From the NCBI GenBank assembly GCA_021154065.1, contig JAJKJG010000008.1, positions 1-8,293 on the forward strand: DNA of 8,293 bases, written 5' to 3'. Every line of letters starts with the position of its first letter. Within the stretch, counting starts at the first letter, position 1. The notes beneath the pieces are model-generated. The model saw nothing but the letters and a program-made list of their open reading frames with translations, had not been told where the DNA came from and did not search any database. This DNA is from Methylobacterium sp. (GTDB lineage: Bacteria > Pseudomonadota > Alphaproteobacteria > Rhizobiales > Beijerinckiaceae). A program made the position numbers and the translations under genes. This document shows, one piece after another, positions 1 to 5,945 of this stretch.

Positions 1-39
1 CGACCGGCTCCAAGCCCTCGCCCGCGCTGCGCTCGTCCT
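1..39 (+). repeat. Imperfect direct repeat, copy 1 (offset 60 bp)
   Basis: Bases 1-39 match bases 61-99 at 30 of 39 positions, at exactly 60 bp, which is in frame with gspM. In that frame the two copies give DRLQALARAALVL and DRPQSVALAALVL (9 of 13 identical). The copy may extend left of the window. It could be a remnant of a 20-codon duplication or similar Ala/Leu-rich codon runs that arose by chance. Confidence 0.45.
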
Positions 40-49
40 GCGCCAGGAG

Positions 50-604
50 ATGCCAAAACTCGATCGGCCGCAAAGCGTCGCCCTGGCTGCGCTTGTCCTC
101 CTCCTGCTGACCGGCATCGCCATGCTGGGTTTGTCGTTCGCGGCGCGCATAGAGGCGATCGTGGAGCTGGCCGAGAGCCGCGAAGCGCTTGTCAGCCTGG
201 AGGGCCGCCGGCCCGGCGAGGGCGCGCGTGCCGGCAAGACGACCGCGCGCGCTGCGCCGGACGCTGCCTTCATCGAAGCGGCCACGCCCGGACTCGCGGC
301 GGCGCAGCTCCAAACCCATGTCGCGCAGGTGGCCTCGGCGCAAAACGCGAAAGTGCTGGCCCTCGGTCTCGAAGCTGCGGCCCGGGATGGCCCCGCCGAT
401 AACGTCACGGTGCAGGTAACCCTCGTCACGTCCCTGAATGGCCTTCAGTCGTTCCTTTATGATCTCGAAAGCGGCACGCCGTATGTGTTCGTCGATGCGC
501 TCACGATCCAGCTTCAGGACGCGCACGTCCAACAAGAAGCGGTTGAGCCGACGCTCCGAGCGATGGTGAGCTTGCGCGCCCTCCTCCGCCGAGGGACGTC
601 ATGA
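50..604 (+). CDS. gspM: Type II secretion system protein M (T2SSM_b type)
   Basis: Inner-membrane assembly-platform protein of the type II secretion system. In the family, GspM partners GspL and links the cytoplasmic ATPase platform to the periplasmic parts. The 184-residue protein has one N-terminal membrane segment (about residues 9-31, rich in Leu/Ala/Val), then a short helical, charged stretch (32-52), a low-complexity Arg/Gly linker and a periplasmic domain (about 70-165). That domain ends in a pattern typical of the short alphaproteobacterial GspM (LNGLQSFLYDLESGTPYVFVD). The start is uncertain: an AGGAG lies directly against this ATG with no spacer, and the same frame stays open upstream to the window edge, so the protein may begin earlier or be the tail of a longer one. 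The stop overlaps the next gene by 4 bp (ATGA), indicating an operon. Family call is fairly sure; the start is not. Confidence 0.8.
   Translation: MPKLDRPQSVALAALVLLLLTGIAMLGLSFAARIEAIVELAESREALVSLEGRRPGEGARAGKTTARAAPDAAFIEAATPGLAAAQLQTHVAQVASAQNAKVLALGLEAAARDGPADNVTVQVTLVTSLNGLQSFLYDLESGTPYVFVDALTIQLQDAHVQQEAVEPTLRAMVSLRALLRRGTS
61..99 (+). repeat. Imperfect direct repeat, copy 2 (start of GspM membrane segment)
   Basis: Second copy of the 39-bp imperfect repeat. It encodes the start of the GspM transmembrane helix. Similarity stops abruptly after base 99: the next 20 bases do not match bases 41-60 beyond chance. Confidence 0.45.
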
Positions 605-1131
605 CGGTTCCATGCTCTGGCGCCTTTTTCGGCCTGCTCGTCGCGTGGCCGCTCGTTTCGCAAACAGCCCATGCGCAGCTCCAGGGCCAACCGCCCGCGT
701 TGCGCAATCCGCTCGAGGCGCAAGCCCTGGAGCTTCTGACAGGAACACGCGATCGGCCTCTTTTTACGCCCGGCCGGCGCCGCTCGGCGGATCCGCCGCC
801 GCCCGTTCTCGCTCAAACGCCGGGTGAGCCAACTCCCCCGCCCAACCTCGTCCTCGCTGGCGTCGTGGTGGATCAGGATGGCGCGCGCGCCATCGTGCGC
901 GACAGCGAGGCTAACCAGACCATGAGTCTGCGGACCGGCGACACGGTGAAAGAGTGGCGTGTCGAACACATTGAGCCTCGCAGGCTTGTGCTCGTGCTGG
1001 GGGACAGGTCAACGGAATTCAGCCTCTTCCGCGGGGACGCCGCGGCGGCGCCGTCCGGGTCTGTGCCCGCGTCATCAGCGCTCCAGACAAAACGGAATAG
1101 CATCCGTGACCTTTTGGCTGCGGATCGCTGA
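601..1131 (+). CDS. Type II secretion GspN/GspC-like periplasmic protein
   Basis: Predicted periplasmic or inner-membrane-anchored T2SS component of 176 residues. It has a hydrophobic N-terminus (about residues 8-20) with a possible signal-peptidase site after AHA (23-25), a conserved-looking RPLF box (52-55) followed by Arg and a Pro-rich linker, and a small beta-rich module (about 82-143, LVLAGVVVDQDGARAIVRD onward) resembling the homology region of GspC. In GspC that region docks on the secretin GspD. Similar short alphaproteobacterial proteins are usually named GspN; I cannot decide between the two names from sequence alone. The ATG overlaps the gspM stop (ATGA) and has a good ribosome binding site, GAGGG at 591-595. 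The n-region before the hydrophobic stretch has no Lys or Arg, which is unusual for a signal sequence. It is the last gene of this T2SS run, as the next gene is on the other strand. Confidence 0.72.
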   Translation: MTVPCSGAFFGLLVAWPLVSQTAHAQLQGQPPALRNPLEAQALELLTGTRDRPLFTPGRRRSADPPPPVLAQTPGEPTPPPNLVLAGVVVDQDGARAIVRDSEANQTMSLRTGDTVKEWRVEHIEPRRLVLVLGDRSTEFSLFRGDAAAAPSGSVPASSALQTKRNSIRDLLAADR

Positions 1132-1146
1132 TCGACCTTCAGGTCT

Positions 1147-1190
1147 TGCCGCCCCCCAATGAGACGCTGGCCCTCCCGTGTCGGGCGGCA
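1147..1190 (+). other. Weak inverted repeat after the T2SS genes
   Basis: TGCCGCCC (1147-1154) pairs perfectly with GGGCGGCA (1183-1190) across a 28-nt loop, 15 bp after the last T2SS stop. There is no T-run after it, so it is not a convincing intrinsic terminator. It may help protect the mRNA end, or be chance in GC-rich DNA. Confidence 0.2.
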
Positions 1191-1240
1191 GGAGCCTGCG
1201 CGGCGGCCCCGCGGCGCGGTCGGACGAGGAAACTCCCGTT

Positions 1241-1269
1241 CAGAAAAGGGCTCTGCCGAGCAGAGCCCT
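1241..1269 (-). terminator. Intrinsic terminator of the PRC-barrel gene
   Basis: A perfect 10-bp stem, AGGGCTCTGC (1247-1256) with GCAGAGCCCT (1260-1269), closes a 3-nt loop. On the minus strand it is followed at once by TTTTCTG (AAAA at 1244-1247 on the plus strand). It lies about 27 bp beyond the PRC-barrel stop. The plus-strand side lacks a T-run, so it should work mainly for minus-strand transcription, although the hairpin might also slow polymerase arriving from the T2SS genes. Confidence 0.82.
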
Positions 1270-1295
1270 CCATGCGTCTCAAACCATGACGCGTC

Positions 1296-2021
1296 TTACT
1301 GCCTCGGCGCATTCGGAGGGTTGGCCGTGCCCGGCATCGTGCCGGTTCCCGCGCTCCCCGGCGCAGTCGCGCCGGCGCCGGTTCGAGCCGGAGCGTTGGT
1401 CGTCGTTCCGGTGTTGGTCGAGCCTGCATAGCGGAACGTGGGCGCGTTCTCCAAGTCGGCCTTGGTCATGCGCAGCACGGCATGATCGGGGTAGCCCCGG
1501 TTCACGTCGGACATGTCCGCGGTCCGGCCGGCGGCCGTCCCCGACGCCGATCCGGTCGTGTTCGCGGCGCTCCCCGGAGGAGGAGCCGCCGTGCTCGTCG
1601 TGGTGCCGGTCGTGCCGGTGCCGGGGCCCGAATTCGTGCGGGCGGTCCCCGCGCCGGTATTGGCCGCGGTTCTGTTCGCGTCGGAGGTCATCATCCATTC
1701 GACGGCCTTGAACGGCACGGCGACATCCTTCTCGCCGATCCCCAAAAAGCCGCCGACGCCGATCACGACGGCTTCGGCGTTGCCGTTCCGGTCGATGAGA
1801 ACCTCGTTGACGTCGCCGATCCGCTCGTTGTTCGCGCCGTACACCGTCACGCCGACGAGCTTCGAGGCGCGCCAATGGTTGGCCGACTGCTGGGTTACGA
1901 ATTTGCCCGAGGCGGGTGACGACGCGTTCTGGGGGGCCGGCGCCGTGTTCGTTTGCGCGAGGGCTGGGATCGCCATAAGGGCCGTGGCCGTCAGGCACGC
2001 AGCCATGTGCTTGCGTAACAT
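1296..2021 (-). CDS. Secreted PRC-barrel domain protein
   Basis: A 241-residue exported protein of unproven function. It has a clear Sec signal peptide (1-22; MLRK, hydrophobic core, ALA before QT), a PRC-barrel domain (about 50-110: WRASKLVGVTVYG, then IGDVNEVLIDRNG and GFLGIGEKDVAVPF), a Thr/Gly/Ala/Pro-rich linker (about 114-168), a short conserved-looking motif (about 178-199, HAVLRMTKADLENAPTFRY) and another low-complexity tail (200-241). PRC-barrel domains bind RNA processing or photosynthetic partners in some proteins; periplasmic versions like this are common in Hyphomicrobiales and often stress-induced. I chose the ATG at 2021 because it is followed directly by the signal peptide and preceded by AGGAG (2028-2032) with 6 bp spacing. 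Starts up to 2102 or beyond would bury the signal peptide. A stress-type promoter lies upstream and a strong terminator downstream, so it is probably a single-gene transcript. Confidence 0.87.
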   Translation of the reverse strand: MLRKHMAACLTATALMAIPALAQTNTAPAPQNASSPASGKFVTQQSANHWRASKLVGVTVYGANNERIGDVNEVLIDRNGNAEAVVIGVGGFLGIGEKDVAVPFKAVEWMMTSDANRTAANTGAGTARTNSGPGTGTTGTTTSTAAPPPGSAANTTGSASGTAAGRTADMSDVNRGYPDHAVLRMTKADLENAPTFRYAGSTNTGTTTNAPARTGAGATAPGSAGTGTMPGTANPPNAPRQ

Positions 2022-2027
2022 CTCGTT

Positions 2028-2032
2028 CTCCT
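2028..2032 (-). promoter_or_regulatory. Ribosome binding site fixing the PRC-barrel start
   Basis: AGGAG on the minus strand, inside GAGAGGAGAA, ends 6 bp before the ATG at 2021. No comparable site precedes the longer in-frame starts. Confidence 0.8.
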
Positions 2033-2042
2033 CTCGATGCTG

Positions 2043-2060
2043 TGCGCCTTGGAAGGCGCA
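2043..2060 (-). promoter_or_regulatory. Inverted repeat at the 5' end of the PRC-barrel transcript
   Basis: TGCGCCTT (2043-2050) and AAGGCGCA (2053-2060) form a perfect 8-bp inverted repeat with a 2-bp centre. If transcription starts about 7 bp after the proposed -10 element (near 2063), this hairpin would sit at the very 5' end of the mRNA. That position suggests an mRNA-stabilising stem or a repressor site. Neither is shown. Confidence 0.4.
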
Positions 2061-2069
2061 TGCGAAGAG

Positions 2070-2095
2070 AACGGATTGAGGCGCGCCTTGGTTCG
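2070..2095 (-). promoter_or_regulatory. EcfG-like (general stress sigma) promoter for the PRC-barrel gene
   Basis: Read on the minus strand, CGAAC (2095-2091) is followed after exactly 17 bp by CGTT (2073-2070). The known alphaproteobacterial EcfG consensus is GGAAC-N16/17-CGTT, so only the first base of the -35 element differs. The implied 5' leader is about 40 nt. Inference from motif match and from the known frequency of envelope PRC-barrel genes in this regulon. Confidence 0.45.
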
Positions 2096-2246
2096 ATGCC
2101 AAGTGGGAAAGGGCGCTCGATCATGCGCTCAAAAGCGGAGCACCATCATTGCTGAAAGAGCGCGACAAAGCGGTCTTGCGGTCTGGATTCCAGGCCAGGA
2201 GACAGCTTCGACGGCGAAACGGCGGCCAATCCGGGGCCCTTCTCGA

Positions 2247-2405
2247 TCACTGGCTCAGCAGCACCATGACCGTCGAGGTCAGGGCCGTGCTCAGGATGAA
2301 GCCGACGAAGGCTGCGCCGAGCGAGAGGGGGCGGTCCTCGACGGTGGGCGGGATCTGTTCGTCATGCCGATCGGCTACCGTCGGCAAAAGAGCATTGGGG
2401 GTCAT
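2247..2405 (-). CDS. Small single-pass membrane protein (52 aa)
   Basis: An unrecognised 52-residue protein. The N-terminal half (1-28) is polar and acidic/Pro-containing, probably cytoplasmic or periplasmic. Residues about 29-49 form one hydrophobic helix (LGAAFVGFILSTALTSTVMVLL), and the protein ends two residues later. The start is supported by GGAGA (2412-2416) 6 bp before the ATG, and by the sharp change from an Arg/Glu-rich shadow frame to a normal membrane-protein composition at that ATG. It lies 225 bp upstream of the PRC-barrel gene on the same strand, with the latter's own promoter between, so the two are probably transcribed separately. Function unknown; short proteins of this build are common as membrane-stress or complex-accessory factors. 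Confidence 0.62.
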   Translation of the reverse strand: MTPNALLPTVADRHDEQIPPTVEDRPLSLGAAFVGFILSTALTSTVMVLLSQ

Positions 2406-2471
2406 TGTTGATCTCCGAGTCCTCGCATGAGGTCGAATGCAAAGAGCTTGGGGCAACATGCCGGGAAGCGA

Positions 2472-2487
2472 TGTGCGGCAGCGCACA
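2472..2487. promoter_or_regulatory. Inverted repeat in the divergent intergenic region
   Basis: TGTGCG (2472-2477) and CGCACA (2482-2487) form a perfect 6-bp inverted repeat around a 4-bp centre. It lies in the 177-bp gap between the small membrane protein (-) and the ABC exporter (+). A second one, TGGGCGA (2499-2505) with TCGCCCA (2523-2529), follows. Either could be an operator for divergent promoters; no clear -35/-10 pair is visible. Confidence 0.25.
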
Positions 2488-2582
2488 GGGAGCGCCGGTG
2501 GGCGAGCGCTTCGCGGCGTGGGTCGCCCAGCTCCGTTGCGGCGGCTGCGCCCGCGTGTTAGCGCCCTCGTCTGAAGAGCGGA

Positions 2583-4388
2583 ATGATGGCGCGAAGGGGC
2601 AAAGGCCGGCGGCTGAAGGGGGACGCCCTCCCGCTGCTCGGGCGACTGTGGCGGGAGTGGGCGCGCCCGCACGCGCCGGCGCTTGCGCTCGTCCTGCTGT
2701 TCGTGGCGCTCGCCTCCGGGGCGACCGGGCTCTACCCTCTCCTCATCCGCGAGGCCTACGACGCCTTCACGGCGCGCGATCCGCGCGCCATCATGCTCGG
2801 GCCGCTGCTGGTGATCGCGGTCACGATGACGAAGGGGTTTGCGCTCTACGGGCAGACGTTTTTCACCAACCGCGTGGTGACGCGCATCGAGGCCGACATG
2901 CAAACGGCGCTCTACGCGCACCTGATCGACGCCGACCTCGCCCAGGTCGGGCGCGAGAGCCCGGCGGCGCTCACGCAGCGGTTCACCACGGACTTCGCCT
3001 TCATCAAGGAGGCGCTGACGCGGCTCTCGACCGTGCTGCTGCGCGAGGCGGCGAACGTCGCGGCGCTCGTCGTCGCCATGCTGTGGATTGATCCCGTCCT
3101 CACCCTCATCGCGGCGGTCGTAGCCCCGTTCGTGGCCCTGCCGGTCGGCCGGATCGGCCAAAGGCTGCGGCGCGTCGCAACCTCGACGCAGGAGCAGACC
3201 GGCGTCATGGCGAGCCTCGTCTCCGAGAGCCTCCAGGGCGTGCGGGTCGCCAAGACCTACGGCATCGAGGACTATCTCAAGCGCCGGACGGCGGACGCCT
3301 TCGACCACATCCGCAAGCTCAAGATGAAGTCCGCCAACGCCCGCGGGCGGCTCGACCCGCTGCTCGAGGCGGGCGGCGGGCTCGCGGTCGCGGGCGTGCT
3401 CGTCTTCATCGGTTGGCGCATCCTCGACGGACGCAGCACGGTCGGCGATTTCACCGGTTTCCTCAGCGCCCTCATCCTCGCCGCGCAGCCGACCCGGTCG
3501 CTCGGCAACCTCAACGCCATCGTCCAAGAGGCGATCGCGTCCTTGCAGCGGTATTTCGCCATTATGGATGAGAAGCCGGCCATCCGCGACCGTCCGGGCG
3601 CGCGCGACCTCGTCGTCCGCACCGGCGAAATCCGCTTCGAGCGCGTCCGCTTCCGCTATCGCGGCGATGCGCCGGCGCTCGAAGGCGTGGACCTCGTCGT
3701 GCCCGGCGGCCGCACGACGGCGCTCGTCGGCCGCTCCGGCTCCGGCAAGTCGACGCTTCTGTCGCTCGTGCCGCGCCTTTACGACGTGACAGGCGGAGCC
3801 GTGCGCACCGACGGCCAGGACGTGCGCGACGTCACCCTGGAAAGCCTGCGCCGCCGCATTGCCGTGGTCAGTCAGGAGGTGGTGCTGTTCGACGACACCA
3901 TCCGCGCCAACATCGCGTTCGGGCGGGCGGGCGCGAGCGAGGCCGAGATCGTGCAAGCCGCCCGCAACGCGGCGGCGCACGCGTTCATCACGAAGCTGCC
4001 GGAGGGCTACGAGACGCGTGTCGGGCCGGGGGGCGGGCGCTTGTCCGGCGGCGAGCGGCAACGCGTGTCGCTGGCGCGCGCTTTTTTGAAAGACGCGCCG
4101 ATCCTGCTGCTCGACGAAGCGACGAGCGCGCTCGATGCGGAATCCGAGCGCCTCGTCCAGGACGCGCTCGCCATCCTGATGCGCGGCCGCACCACCCTCG
4201 TCATCGCCCACCGGCTCTCGACGGTGCGCCAGGCCGACCTCATTGTAGTGATGGAGGAGGGGCGGATCGCCGAGACTGGAACCCACGACTCGCTCATGGC
4301 GCGGGGCGGGCTTTACGCCCGCCTGCAGCGGCTTCAGATCGTGGAGGAGACGCCGGCGGAGCCCATGGCCGCTACTCGCGGCGCATGA
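2583..4388 (+). CDS. MsbA-like ABC exporter, fused permease and ATPase
   Basis: A half-transporter of 601 residues that should dimerise in the inner membrane to export a lipid, drug or other hydrophobic substrate using ATP. The N-terminal part (about 20-310) is an ABC exporter membrane domain with several hydrophobic helices (for example about 33-55, 75-95 and a long pair near 155-195). The C-terminal part (about 345-585) is a complete nucleotide-binding domain: Walker A GRSGSGKST (383-391), Q-loop Gln431, signature LSGGERQR (487-494), Walker B ILLLDEATSALD (from 507, Asp511-Glu512) and H-loop His543 in AHRLST. All catalytic residues are present, and the length matches MsbA-type proteins (about 580-620). 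Two ATGs stand in tandem (2583, 2586) behind a weak AGAG site, so either may start. The substrate cannot be read from sequence; lipid A flippase, lipid or multidrug export are all possible. The 3' end overlaps the converging phosphatase gene by 17 bp. Confidence 0.92.
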   Translation: MMARRGKGRRLKGDALPLLGRLWREWARPHAPALALVLLFVALASGATGLYPLLIREAYDAFTARDPRAIMLGPLLVIAVTMTKGFALYGQTFFTNRVVTRIEADMQTALYAHLIDADLAQVGRESPAALTQRFTTDFAFIKEALTRLSTVLLREAANVAALVVAMLWIDPVLTLIAAVVAPFVALPVGRIGQRLRRVATSTQEQTGVMASLVSESLQGVRVAKTYGIEDYLKRRTADAFDHIRKLKMKSANARGRLDPLLEAGGGLAVAGVLVFIGWRILDGRSTVGDFTGFLSALILAAQPTRSLGNLNAIVQEAIASLQRYFAIMDEKPAIRDRPGARDLVVRTGEIRFERVRFRYRGDAPALEGVDLVVPGGRTTALVGRSGSGKSTLLSLVPRLYDVTGGAVRTDGQDVRDVTLESLRRRIAVVSQEVVLFDDTIRANIAFGRAGASEAEIVQAARNAAAHAFITKLPEGYETRVGPGGGRLSGGERQRVSLARAFLKDAPILLLDEATSALDAESERLVQDALAILMRGRTTLVIAHRLSTVRQADLIVVMEEGRIAETGTHDSLMARGGLYARLQRLQIVEETPAEPMAATRGA

Positions 4389-5094
4389 CCCCGTCGACCA
4401 GAAGGTTCGACCAGAACCTCGGCTTGAAGCTCCGCTGGAGCGCATCGGGGTCGTAGACGCGCTCGGCCCATTCGAGAAAAGAGAGGCCCTTGGCTTCGCC
4501 CTCCGTCCGGTAACGCTCCAGGAAGGCGTCGAGGATGCCGGTCTTTGCGAAGCGGAAATGGCCGTAGCGCGGCGCGAGCTGCCTCGTCGCCTCGGCGGCG
4601 CTGCGGCCTTCATGCACGAGAAGGTAGAGCGCTGCGAACAGCCCCGCCCGGTCGGCGCCCGACTTGCAGTGCACGAGGGCGGGGTAGCGCAGACCGTCGA
4701 AGAAGTCTTTGGATTTCAACAATGTTTCGCGGTCGGGCGCCTCGCGCGAGCGCAGGACGAAGTCGACGAGGGCGATCCCGTGCCGGTCGCACGCCTCCTT
4801 CTCCAGCGGCCACGAGCCGTGCTCGCGCCCGCCGCGCAGGTTGACGATGGTGCGCACCCCTTGCGCCGCGAACCACGCGATCTGGTGCGGCGCGGGCTGC
4901 GCCGAGCGCCACAGGCGCCCCGACACCCGGTGCCGGTTGAGATAGGCCAGGCGAAAAACGCCGTGATCGGTGAGAAGCATGTTGGCCCACGCCTTGAGCC
5001 GGCGCGCCGGTCCTCCGATGGGGCGATCCCAACGGGCGATGCGCGCCACACGGCGCGCGTAGCGGACCTCAGGCTTTAAGAATCTGTTCAGCAC
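4372..5094 (-). CDS. Tyrosine / dual-specificity protein phosphatase
   Basis: A 240-residue Cys-based phosphatase. The P-loop HCKSGADRAG carries the Cys-X5-Arg signature, with nucleophile Cys143 and phosphate-binding Arg149. Before it come the LWRSAQP and GVRTIVNLRG strands (61-67, 79-88) found in bacterial dual-specificity-like phosphatases. The general acid is not obvious; acidic residues in the 117-123 loop are candidates. No signal peptide or membrane segment is visible, so it should be cytoplasmic, with a basic N-terminus (1-35) that could touch membrane or nucleic acid. The substrate is unknown: phosphotyrosine proteins, phosphoinositide-like lipids or other phosphoesters are all possible. 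The start is GTG at 5094 with a weak ribosome binding site; ATG at residue 39 is an alternative but would remove a basic segment that looks native. It converges on and overlaps the ABC exporter, a tail-to-tail arrangement that allows antisense overlap but not co-transcription. Confidence 0.83.
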   Translation of the reverse strand: MLNRFLKPEVRYARRVARIARWDRPIGGPARRLKAWANMLLTDHGVFRLAYLNRHRVSGRLWRSAQPAPHQIAWFAAQGVRTIVNLRGGREHGSWPLEKEACDRHGIALVDFVLRSREAPDRETLLKSKDFFDGLRYPALVHCKSGADRAGLFAALYLLVHEGRSAAEATRQLAPRYGHFRFAKTGILDAFLERYRTEGEAKGLSFLEWAERVYDPDALQRSFKPRFWSNLLVDGVMRRE

Positions 5095-5339
5095 GCTTGC
5101 TCAGGCTCGGACAGCGGACACGAACGCATCGGCGGCGCAGATCGGAACGCGCCCTTAGCAGCGATGGCCCACGGGAGCAACGGCGGCCCGATCCGGCGCT
5201 CTCCCCAAGGCGGTCCGACCTCGGCGAGGGTCGAGACGACGGACCCCAATGGCCCAGACTTGGCCCGCGCTTTGCTAAATCCTCCGGTCGGACCAAACGT
5301 CGCATTTTGCAAGCTCGGAAGGTTTCCGATGGTGGCGTC

Positions 5340-5846
5340 GTGAGCGAACTCGTCATCAGCATTCGTCATGCGCGGTCCAAGGATGCAGCCGCCCTATCGG
5401 GCGTGTTCGATGCGGCTTGGCGTGAAACGTATCAGGGCATCATTCCCGCCCTCGCCTTGCGCAAGATGATCGCCCGACGCGGCCCGCGCTGGTGGCTCTC
5501 GGCCATCAGCCGCGGACGCCCGCTCGTCGTGCTCGATGTCGGCGAGGCGATCGCCGGCTATGCGTCCTACGGCCGCTGCCGCGACCGCTCCATCGCAGCG
5601 GAGGGCGAGATCGATGAGCTTTACCTCGCGCCCGAATATCAGGGGCTTGGCTTCGGCGCGCGCCTGTTCAGGGCCGTGCGCAACGATTTGCGCGACCGCG
5701 GCGCCCGGCGCATCGCCGTCTGGGCGCTGACCGACAATGATCGGGCCTGCGCCTTTTATCGGCGGCTCGGGGGCCGCCCCGTCGCCCAGGCGACGGAGCG
5801 CATGACCGGCGCCGCCCTCGACAAGGTCGCCTTCCTGTTCACCTGA
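5340..5846 (+). CDS. GNAT family N-acetyltransferase
   Basis: A 168-residue acetyl-CoA-dependent acetyltransferase of the GNAT superfamily. It begins with the usual beta1-alpha1 region (VISIRHARSKDAAAL), has the WRETYQGIIP box (27-36) seen in many bacterial members, motif A (91-110) with the pyrophosphate-binding QGLGFG (101-106), and motif B with N133 and AFYRRLG (138-144), where Tyr140 is the usual candidate general acid. The acceptor (amino acid, antibiotic, protein N-terminus, small amine) cannot be inferred. I took the GTG at 5340 because the conserved fold starts immediately after it. The open frame extends upstream to 5097, but that part is Arg-rich and does not look like protein. GGAAGG at 5316-5321 is too far (18 bp) to be an ideal site, so the start is tentative. 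It is followed 99 bp later by ppa on the same strand. Confidence 0.82.
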   Translation: MSELVISIRHARSKDAAALSGVFDAAWRETYQGIIPALALRKMIARRGPRWWLSAISRGRPLVVLDVGEAIAGYASYGRCRDRSIAAEGEIDELYLAPEYQGLGFGARLFRAVRNDLRDRGARRIAVWALTDNDRACAFYRRLGGRPVAQATERMTGAALDKVAFLFT

Positions 5847-5885
5847 CGTTTTTCGAGCATCGGCCCGTTGCCTCTCCGCCAAGCG

Positions 5886-5931
5886 CGAGAGATGATGCGC
5901 CGCCTCGGGCGCGGCCGCGCCCACTCTCTCG
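5886..5931 (+). promoter_or_regulatory. Nested inverted repeats in the ppa leader
   Basis: CGAGAGA (5886-5892) pairs with TCTCTCG (5925-5931), enclosing the perfect 16-bp palindrome GGGCGCGGCCGCGCCC (5907-5922). Together they can form a two-part hairpin that ends 5 nt before the GGAG ribosome binding site of ppa (5937-5940). No T-run follows, so it is not an ordinary terminator of the GNAT gene. It could modulate translation or mRNA decay, or be a protein-binding site; this is inference. Confidence 0.4.
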
Positions 5932-5945
5932 GAAGCGGAGCCGCC

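Noticed and set aside
1247..1269. Hairpin as a plus-strand terminator for the T2SS genes
   Set aside because: On the plus strand the stem is followed by CCATGCG with no T-run; the T-run exists only on the minus strand.
1590..1625. Short GTGCCG-like repeats as a possible CRISPR or tandem array
   Set aside because: Units are short, degenerate and lack spacers; they are codons of the Thr/Gly-rich linker of the PRC-barrel protein.
1513..2079. Plus-strand open frames opposite the PRC-barrel gene
   Set aside because: The minus-strand protein has a signal peptide, PRC-barrel motifs, ribosome binding site, promoter and terminator. The opposite frames are Pro/Val/Ala runs caused by its low-complexity linkers.
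2022..2102. 27-residue N-terminal extension of the PRC-barrel protein
   Set aside because: It would place a non-hydrophobic segment before the signal peptide and would start within the proposed -35 region; AGGAG precedes the internal ATG at the right distance.
2406..4613. Very long minus-strand open frame antisense to the ABC exporter, joined in frame to the 52-aa membrane protein
   Set aside because: Its composition (Arg, Asp, Glu, His, Ala, no hydrophobic core, no known motif) is the usual product of reading a GC-rich gene backwards. The plus strand encodes a complete ABC exporter with every ATPase motif. Only the final 52 codons look real.
5097..5339. Upstream extension of the GNAT gene from a TTG
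   Set aside because: The extra 81 residues are Arg/Pro/Ser-rich with no fold resemblance, and the GNAT beta1 strand begins just after the GTG at 5340. The 245-bp gap otherwise shows no gene, hairpin with T-run, or clear promoter.
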